Positions 1-8,900 of a stretch of DNA of 64,000 bases are shown here, one piece after another; positions within the stretch are counted from its first letter, which is position 1; the number at the start of each line of letters is the position of its first letter. The notes under the pieces were generated by a model. It saw only the letters and a list, made by a program, of their open reading frames with translations. It was not told where the DNA came from and did no database searches. Source of the DNA: Sabellastarte sp. h YS-2021 (taxonomy: Eukaryota > Annelida > Polychaeta > Sabellida > Sabellidae); assembly GCA_964017235.1 (NCBI GenBank), contig OZ024930.1:155806221-155870220 (forward strand). The letters are read 5' to 3'. The position numbers and the translations under genes are program-made.

Positions 1-634
1 CTCAAAGTCTTTTACTTCAGAGTAATCCTCTGGGTATAGGACTTTCCCTACTCTTCCAGGTTATCTGTGGGAATCATTGACTTGAACTCTTACTCTCTTC
101 CTCCCCTCAGAGCAGTCAAAAAAGGGGGGGGGGGGCAGGTGGGTCTAGTTACCCTCGAGACTAACATGTCTCCTCAAAGGACTAGTACCTCACACCTAGG
201 TATAATATAAGAGTTCTCTCCAATCCTCAGAAGGCTGCCCTCCTTCCACTGGGTAGTTATTCTAGCTATCGTCTGGTAGGTAAGATGTATTAACGCAATG
301 AAATTGCAAATTTTAATTAGTAAATTAAATTTTTATTAGTTAATACCTTACCTACCAGACGGGAAATTCCCACCCAGCCTTCCCCGCTTTCAGCCTTACA
401 AATCAACCTTAGGGACGAAAAAGATGCTATGACGTCACGTCCCTCTGGCGAGTGAGGCAGGAACTAGGCCACCTGGCGAGTGGAGTGTAGTGTACCGGTC
501 CTGCCGGGGGTGAAACCCGGGACGTCTTTTTCTTTCGTTTGGCGGGACCGGCTGGCGCCGGCATATAGCTATCGTCTGGTAGGTAAGGTATTAACTAATA
601 AAAATTTAATTTACTAATTAAAATTTGCAATTTT
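1..634 (+). mobile_element. Right end of a divergent DIRS-type retrotransposon (element D)
   Basis: Probably the 3' end of a tyrosine-recombinase retrotransposon whose body lies left of the window. The layout matches the right ends of the fuller elements near 39.5-40.4 kb and 47.4-48.3 kb: a CT-rich stretch with CCTCAGAGCAGT followed by a run of 12 G (124-135), then a terminal-repeat half (GTCTGGTAGGTAAG at 271-284), an AT spacer, its inverted copy at 347-360, a CTTCCCCGC box near 380, and a third copy at 574-587. The AT block 301-345 is the exact reverse complement of 590-634. No recombinase domain can be read with confidence in 1-250. The family is clearly different from elements A-C because the terminal sequences are unrelated in detail while the architecture is the same. 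Confidence 0.65.
301..634. repeat. 45-bp perfect inverted repeat of DIRS element D
   Basis: Bases 301-345 and 590-634 are reverse complements with no mismatch seen, flanked inside by inverted copies of GTCTGGTAGGTAAG. In DIRS elements such complementary blocks belong to the internal complementary region and right terminal repeat used to close the circular replication intermediate. Confidence 0.75.
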
Positions 635-1690
635 CAGCCTCCAGCTATCTTATTGTTCAAATGACCGCAGCTAGACTTTATGCACTTATAAAGGGTGACA
701 AAAGGGACATTCTTATTTTATGGTCACCTTCAAATCCCAATATGAATGAAGTTATGGTCACCTTGCAGTGAAGTTATGGAGTAATTACGCTCCAGCTATT
801 GTATGGTTCAGCTGACCTTAGTTAAATTTTGCAAACTTATTAAAGATGAAAATAGCGAGAAAATAGGGACATTATTATTTTCTTTCCACCTTGGAGTTCC
901 AATACAAGTACAGTCATGGCCACCTTGAAGTAAAAATGAGGGTTTTCAGCTCCCAACCGACTTACTGTTCAATGACATCAGTTCAACTTGACACATTGAT
1001 TAAGTTTAAGGAACACTTTTAATGACTTTTTTCCTTAAAATTCCTATTTTTATGTCAGCTTACTGACAAGTCAGCTGACATTATGGCATCACTCTGCGGT
1101 GTCCGCGTACGTGTCTGCATCCGCGTGAACAACTTACATAATTAAGTAATTGCTGTTGTGAAACCTAAACTACTAATTCTACTGCAGTAAATAATCTTTT
1201 TCTCACCTGCATTTTGTTTCAGTGAGGGGAGTGAGGAACAGGCAGTCTTTTTCTGTACAGATCCCCCCCCCACTCCCCTCACTCAAATAAAAATGCATGT
1301 GAGAAAAGAATTGCCTCTGTGTATGGGGGATGGAGGGGGGAGTGAGATGGGGAAGTGAGATTATGCGTCTGTGTTGTAAGTTTCACTTCCCTCCATTCAA
1401 ACAAAGAGGAGAATATGCGTGCAATGTGTGTATCCTTTCTGTCTTGCAAAAATGGAAAGGTTCACTCTCACTGAGCTTTATCAAGCCTAGCTGTGCATGC
1501 TGTTATTCTGCTTACAGTCTAATACTGCAACTGATACATTTTTTTTATATAATCCACTTTCACATCAGATACAAAACACAGTAAAGCTTACCTTCTCCTT
1601 ACACTCTCATACCACAACTACTACAGCTTTATTAACTCAAGTTTCCATCCGAGCGGCTCGTTTCTGTTAGCAAAAACCTTTTTCCAGTTT
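635..1690 (+). mobile_element. Satellite-bearing element E1, 3' part, with terminal hairpin
   Basis: Degenerate tandem units built around phrases such as TATGGTCACCTT and CTCCAGCTAT recur at about 650, 720, 780, 890 and 950. The same units occur in the element at 9415-10695. The right end is a hairpin GTTTCTGTTAGCAAAAAC (1660-1677), shared with the ends at 10672 and 21652. DIRS element D appears to have inserted into this array, because the sequence at 635 resumes in mid-unit. No coding capacity is seen. Classification as a Helentron-associated element is an inference from the hairpin plus tandem-core architecture. Confidence 0.5.
1196..1308. repeat. Hairpin with ~38-bp imperfect arms
   Basis: The arm 1196-1233 is repeated inverted at 1271-1308 with a few mismatches (shared core GTGAGGGGAGTG), leaving a 37-base loop with a run of C. 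It lies inside element E1; its role is unknown. Confidence 0.7.
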
Positions 1691-1777
1691 TTTTTTTTCA
1701 TTAAAAGGGACCACTACATATTTCTGTCATTCTTGATGATAAAATGGTAATAAAGTGCCCACTGATATGCGATAACA

Positions 1778-2105
1778 GGTATTGTATTGTATTGTGTATA
1801 TACTCAGCGCAATATCTCCATATACTAGAGGACTCAAAACGCTATTTAACCCATCCTACTGTACAAGTACAGCCCCAACTCACAAGTAACTGACATTCCC
1901 CTAACTGGAATATAGAGGCTTAATGATTACCATTTATCAATGTCATTGAGGTTCTTTAGCCTGCCACTGGGGATAGGACCCAATGACACAGGACCGCCAT
2001 TTTAAGTGGTCGTCCGAGCCACTATGTATCTCCCTGTACCTGGGTTTGAACCCGCGTCCTCTCAGTTCCCAGACAAGTGTGTTACCTGCTAGGCCACGGT
2101 GGCAG
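1778..2105 (-). mobile_element. tRNA-derived SINE, family 2
   Basis: Read on the - strand, the element starts with a tRNA-like head: GTGGCCTAGCAGGTAAC resembles an A box and GGTTCAAACCC is a perfect B box. It continues through a conserved body to a 3' end GCGCTGAGTATATAC followed by repeated ACAAT units. The 7-base sequence GATAACA flanks both ends (about 1770 and 2105), as expected for a target-site duplication. A second, more diverged copy lies at 57288-57600 on the + strand. Confidence 0.85.
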
Positions 2106-2831
2106 ATAACATGATTTAAACAATTTAAATAGCACAAACTGAACATATTCGTAAAATTTGTGCAGGAGCGTAGTCTGTAGAACACCCACTAGTTTAATGC
2201 CTGATACTAATGCTGCCACTGCCAAGAAGATGCAAGGATTAATTATAACCTGAGACTCTATGTGATGTCGGCGGATATCTTGAATAAAAAATGTTAAAAA
2301 AAATATAATATGTCAAGTATGAAAGCTGAACCCTGTCAAATTGAATCCCTTGGGACAAGAGACTGCACTTTAACCATGGATTTTAGGTAAATGTAAATTT
2401 TAGTTGAAAAGAACCTCTTACGATCATTTATTTTTACTCACAGCAATGGTCCACTTAAGTGAGTTCTATTTGAAGAAGATTACACTATGTTATTTGCATT
2501 CAAAGGATGAATCTGCATGCTACTCTCTTCTTATCTTCTCTGTGATGTCGATCCCTGCAATGTTTCTGGTTTAACGATTAAGATCTGTGATTTTCTGGCA
2601 TAATTTGTCTTAGAGTCTGTCAATAGACAAAGATTAAGCGCTATAAAAGTACTATTAGCATAGAATAGAAAGAATTCTCTGAAATATGCAATCAGATCAT
2701 CAGATTTTTCCTTTTAATATTGTCAAATATACATCTATACTAAGTTAGCACTTGTGAGCAGAACTGTGTTATTTTCATTTCTCCAAAATCCCAGTTGATC
2801 TCTGTTGTACAGGTTGTTTATGTAATTGTAG
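2106..2831. other. Non-coding stretch upstream of NDRG exon
   Basis: I looked for the preceding NDRG exon here (the segment before the LNSWYLK block) and did not find it. AT-rich intron sequence with no recognised feature. Confidence 0.6.
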
Positions 2832-2909
2832 TTAAATTCATGGTACCTAAAGTCTGGAAATATGACAGCTGCAACAGAGGGATACCTGCTATGGCATTGG
2901 TTTGGCAAG
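2832..2909 (+). CDS. NDRG: NDRG exon (LNSWYLK...WHWFGK)
   Basis: 26 codons after the acceptor AATTGTAG; donor AAG|GTAATG, phase 0 at both ends. It encodes the segment before the conserved LWHWFGK block. TAG immediately before 2832 is in frame, so the exon cannot extend left. Confidence 0.88.
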
Positions 2910-5900
2910 GTAATGTATTTTTTTTTTCATTCAAGTTATATGCATGAATAAGAAAGTCTTGAAGATTCAACCTATCAAAATGCAAGTTGTATTCAGGTAA
3001 TAAAGTTAGAGCTCTCCTAATAGAGTTTTATTATGTGTGTATAAATGTGTATAATCACACTGTGAAGCTTCTGTGTTGTGTTGAACTCCGGAGCTGGCAG
3101 ATGTTTTTCAGAGATTTGTGATATTTCATATTTTAGAAAACCATGGAGAACAATTCAGACTTGGTGCAGATGTTCTGTAACTATGCCAAAACAATCAACC
3201 CTACCAATATGGCTTACTTCATTGATTCCTTTGTCAAGTAAGTGTTACTGCACATGGAAAGTGTTACAAGAAGATATTCATTCACCTCAGTAATTGTTTT
3301 ACAGATTCTCCAACTTCACTTTTACTCAATAAAATATTTTATTAAAGATCAAAATTGACAGAAACATGCAAGATATTACAAATGCCAGTTCCCTTTTATT
3401 TGACTGGATGGAAAATCAACACATTATTCAGTTGTAAAGCTGTGTTAAAACTTTTAAAGCTAAAAAGCTAACATATGGGTTTGTATTAGTATATTGTAGT
3501 AGTGTATTCTATAAATATAACCCTGGAACAATATGAGGGCTTTTTGGGGAATTATGTCCACCCCACTGGGGAGTGGACATATTATTTTTGCTTTTTCCGG
3601 CGTCTGGCGTCCCACATGGTTTCCAGACATTTTAGGCAACAGTTCTTATCCTATCTTTACCAAATTTGGCATGCAGGTTTATTGGGTTAATAGCTTGTAT
3701 GGGATTGCTTTTAGTGATGATAGCTCTATAGCTAACTGAGTAATAGCTACTTTGCTACTTTTGAGTAGCTCTTTGGTTTCCAGACATTTTAAGGAATGCT
3801 ATTAAGCCTAGCTTTCTGAAATTTGGTATGGAGGTTCATTGGGTTAATAGCTTGTATGGGATTGCTTTTGGGGGGAATTGCTTCATAGATGAGTGAGTAA
3901 TTAATTAAATAAATGAGTAACTAGCTATTTTGAATACTGAAAAAGGCAAATTTGCTTCTATCTCCTAAACTGTGCGAGATAGAGCGATTTCGTCGAAATT
4001 TTCGACCCACAGGGTATCTAAGGAATGTAATCTTTGCAATTTTCAAAAAATTTTCCCCTCCCCAAAAATGGCGGCCATTTTGAATTTTCGAATTTTTGCC
4101 AAAAATGGCAAAACACAAATTTGCTTCTATCTCCTTAACCGTGCGAGATAGAGCGATTTCGACGAAATTTTCGACCCACAGGGTATCTAAGGAATGTAGT
4201 CTTTGGAATTTTCCAAAAATTTTCCCCTCCCCAAAAAATGGCGGCCATTTTGAATTTTCGAATTTTTGCCAAAAATGGCAAAACACAAATTTGCTTCTAT
4301 CTCCTTAACCGTGCGAGATAGAGCGATTTCGTCAAAATTTTCGACCCACAGGGTATCTAAGCAATGTACTCTTTGCAATTTTCAAAAAATTTTCCCCTCC
4401 CCAAAAATGGCGGCCATTTTGAATTTTCGAATTTTTGCCAAAAATGGCAAAACACAAATTTGCTTCTATCTCCTTAACCGTGCGAGATAGAGCGATTTCG
4501 TCGAAATTTTCGACCCACAGGGTATCTAAGGAATGTAATCTTTGCAATTTTCAAAAAATTTTCCCCTCCCCAAAAATGGCGGCCATTTTGAATTTTCGAA
4601 TTTTTGCCAAAAATGGCAAAACACAAATTTGCTTCTATCTCCTTAACCGTGCGAGATAGAGCGATTTCGACGAAATTTTCGACCCACAGGGTATCTAAGG
4701 AATGTAGTCTTTGGAATTTTCCAAAAATTTTCCCCTCCCCAAAAAATGGCGGCCATTTTGAATTTTCGAATTTTTGCCAAAAATGGCAAAACACAAATTT
4801 GCTTCTATCTCCTTAACCGTGCGAGATAGAGCGATTTCGTCAAAATTTTCGACCCACAGGGTATCTGAGCAATGTACTCTTTGCAATTTTCAAAAAATTT
4901 TCCCCTCCCCAAAAATGGCGGCCATTTTGAATTTTCGAATTTTTGCCAAAAATGGCAAAACACAAATTTGCTTCTATCTCCTTAACCGTGCGAGATAGAG
5001 CGATTTCGTCGAAATTTTCGACCCACAGGGTATCTGAGCATTGTAGTCTTGGCAATTTTCAAAAAAATTTCCCCTCCCCAAAAATGGCGGCCATTTTGAA
5101 TTTTCGAATTTTTGCCAAAAATGGCAAAACACAAATTTGCTTCTATCTCCTTAACCGTGCGAGATAGAGCGATTTCGTCAAAATTTTCGACCCACAGGGT
5201 ATCTGAGCAATGTACTCTTTGCAATTTTCAAAAAATTTTCCCCTCCCCAAAAATGGCGGCCATTTTGAATTTTCGAATTTTTGCCAAAAATGGCAAAACA
5301 CAAATTTGCTTCTATCTCCTTAACCGTGCGAGATAGAGCGATTTCGACGAAATTTTCGACCCACAGGGTATCTAAGGAATGTACTCTACAATTTGTCAAA
5401 AATTTTCCACTCCCCAAAAATGGCGGCCATTTTGAATTTTCGAATTTTTGCCAAAAATGGCAAAACACAAATTTGCTTCTATTTCCTTAACCGTGCGAGA
5501 TAGAGCGATTTCGTCGAAATTTTCGACCCATAGGGTAGCTAAGAAAGGTACTCTTGCCAATTTTCAAAAAATTTTCCTTTTCCCAAAAATGGCAGCCATT
5601 TTGAATTTTCAAATTTTTGCCAAAAATAGAAAAACAGGAATTTGCTTTTATCTTCTTAACCGTGCAAGATAGAGTGATTTCGTCAAAATTTTCGACCCAA
5701 CCAATGCAAAAAGGCATGAAGCTGAAATAATTTACATCTACACTAATAAATATTTTAGCATCATTGATATATTTTACAAATGAAACAGGGTCTTGTAAGA
5801 CTACTGTACAATTTGGGCAAAAGGTTCATGGGGTGGACATTACACATGATAATGTGTGTTCTTCTATGCTATCCTGTTTCTATTCGCATCTACTATCAAC

Positions 5901-8900
5901 AGGGCGTCCTATTTCTAGTTGAGGGCTATTTTACACAGGTTCTAAAACAAGGCGAGCACTTTCCTCCTCAGGCTGCAGAACTGACAGGTGTTTTTTTCCA
6001 CAGGAGATTTCAGGGGTGCTCTCCTGAGTGCTTTTCAAGTGAGGGCTTTTTTGCTTGGATTCAACTCGCATGCATCATGTATTTACTTCAAACTTTCAGG
6101 AGGTCTGACCTGGGCATTTACAGAGAGTTTGACCACCAAAAACAGAAAGAAGTAAGGAACTTCAGGTGACAGTGATAACTAAATTTTCTTTCCTTTTGAT
6201 ATAACACTTGGTATGGTAGATATAACAATTTATCACTATGTTCTGTCCCCAAAGATTTTTTTTTAAAAAAAATACTATATTTTTAATGATTCCTCCACTT
6301 TTTTTTTCATCTTGGAATATATCAATTGACAAATATTAGTTTGCCTGCTTCAGCATTATGAAAAAAGAGTTTATGTGTTGTAAAATTATGACTATAGAAG
6401 ATATAACAAATTAATTGGATCATCTCAATTCTGATTTGAAAAGGGCTAAGTTTTACTTTGACAAAATGAATCGTTAAAATGCTCAATACAAAAGTTTTGT
6501 CCTTTAGAGCTGTTTTGTGAAATATTAATATTGAACTGTTATTGTATTGCAAGTGGTTCGATCACCAGTTAAAATCTGCACTGAATATTGACAACATACA
6601 CTTGCTGCCTTATGAAATAATAAATGATCATCACTTTAGTGAGAATTTAGTTTTGTTCAAAGTTTATCCTTGGTAAATGATGAAACGAAATGCCATGAAA
6701 ATTGAGGAAATCATGTGTGGGTGTGGTGAAAGTTTCTTCACTGTGCAGTCAGTTCAATTGTGAGAACTACTTGCGCCAACAAAATCAAAACGAGTGTTCT
6801 ACTTGTTCTCCTAAAATTATCGGGCTACTAATGATATGGCAACCCAGGTTGTAAAATATTATGACCTTGGATTTGTGTGTGATCATTGCAGATGTCCTGT
6901 GATGCTGGTGGCTGGGGAATCCTCTCCACATCTGCAGCAAGTCATTGATATGAACAGCAGACTGGACCCGCAGGATTCCACCTGGATGAAGGTTTGTCAA
7001 TAATAATGATAATACCCGGTGGCCTGGGTATCTAGGTATTGAGAGCAATTTAGTGAATACTGTGACAATATTTTACATCCACCTCATTTGTCAACACATA
7101 TAACTGAAGGAGAACTTATTATATTCCCTAAATATAAAAAAGTTGCACACTTTTATCCAACATTTTGGTACATTTGAGGACCTTTGTTGTGATTTCATTG
7201 AGAGGTTTCATTAGTGTTACTGCCTAAATTGTCTCTGACTAAATTGTATGTTTTCACAGATATTGAGTTTGGCAGATATTGAGACTCAATTAACTTTGAA
7301 CCCATTACAAAACACTGTTTTACCTTGTGGCAGTGTGATATCACCACATTATTTGGTATTTATTGACAAAGCTGTTTAAAGTGTGCTACACTGGAAGTGC
7401 AGTTAGGGCAAAGGTAAAGAGAAATGTGAAGAAATCCATTGAAATGTTTACATCAAAGTGACATACTAGTATGTTGCCATTCAATTACCAAGAATAGTCT
7501 TGGGGGATATGCATTGTGAGTAGGGCACTTCTGCACAAGCCATTCATGGTTCCGTATATTGTAACCGTGTGTACTACTTCTTTGTAAATAAAGTAGATTT
7601 ATGGTTTTGGAAGACAATATTTTGAAATATCAGATATTATTCTTCTGACCATTCGATTCTATTTGCCTGTGACAAACTGACAATATTGAAAGATACAGTT
7701 ATAAACTACAAGTAAGTTATTAGGGTGACATGTATTTGTAGTTTGAGTGTGGTGGTATGGTACATGAAGAGGCTCCTTCAAAGTTATGTGAGGCCTTCAG
7801 GCTCTTTTTGCAAGGAATGGGATATGGTAAGGTTTTACTTCAATTTGATGAATTTCAAAAGCATATAGTAAATTCATGAACATGGTTCAAAACATAGTTT
7901 ATACCCCTCTAAATCCACATGATTTGCTATTACTTGGGAGAAAATGTAAATACTGCCTTGTGCTACAGTTCAATTTCCTACAGGAGTCCCCTTTTCTGTG
8001 AAGGTTGTCCCCATTAGCATTGTCCCATTATGTAAAACGGATGATGTATCAAACAAGATTTCCATTTCTTGTGCAAAAAATATTAACACCAGTTAAACAA
8101 TAATGACTAGGATGTGTAGTGGAATGGTGTGAAAATGAAGTGTTGTTATAGCTTCCTATTAAAGTAAATTTGTTTTTGCAATTTTGCAGTATTCGGTACC
8201 CCCCACCCACCCCCCACCCCCCTCTCAATTTTGTACTACACATAATCCAGGACTCCCCTGTTTAAGGAGTATACTTACTAGGGCAGGGTCGGTAGCAAAT
8301 TTTTCATTTCGGTATCCAGCCAGTGTAAAAACGTACAGATTCCGGGATACCGAAAGAAGAAATTGTGTTCTAGTATATCCCCAATCGAATAGGTCCACCA
8401 ACCGGAAGTAAGATTCGCGAAAAGAAAACATTGAAGTTCTGAAAGAAATCACTATAAAAGTGATAAAATATATAAAAATATTGGATAAAAGCTTGTAATT
8501 TCTTCAGATTTGAGGTTTGTTTCTAATACTTTACGTGTTCTCACAATATTATATGCTGACATTCGAAATAGCGGCTGTAAAGTGTCACCACGGTGTTGAA
8601 GTGAATTGGTCTCGATACCGGTGTTACCGACCCTGCCCTAATACTTACAACAGCCCTTCTTTAGAATATTGCTTTTCATTGTAACTAAATTTGCAAGGGG
8701 GAGGTAAACTGTCAGCCACAAAGAATGCTTGCATGGGAGTATATAGAAATAGAAAGTAGGACTGTATAAATGTTATATTCAGTGTTCCAATGTTAAAATT
8801 TACTTTTAAGTCAATTTTTTTTACTAGTCTTTGAATTGTACTGTATTCTCCTCTCTTTTTTTGCTTGAAGTCTGAATTTGTAAAATCTTTGCATGCATCA

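Noticed and set aside
3921..5717. Overlapping 60-120-codon open frames on both strands (for example MPKMAKHKFASISLTVRD-type peptides)
   Set aside because: They recur with the 169-bp unit, exist on both strands and have no similarity to a protein family; they are by-products of the satellite.
6152..6157. GTAAGG as the donor of the NDRG exon starting at 6100
   Set aside because: Its phase does not join the next exon in the frame that encodes CPVMLVAGESSP; the donor at 6166 does.
5780..6169. A 129-codon open frame on the + strand
   Set aside because: Only its last part (from 6100) matches NDRG, behind a good splice acceptor; the upstream part has no similarity and is intron.
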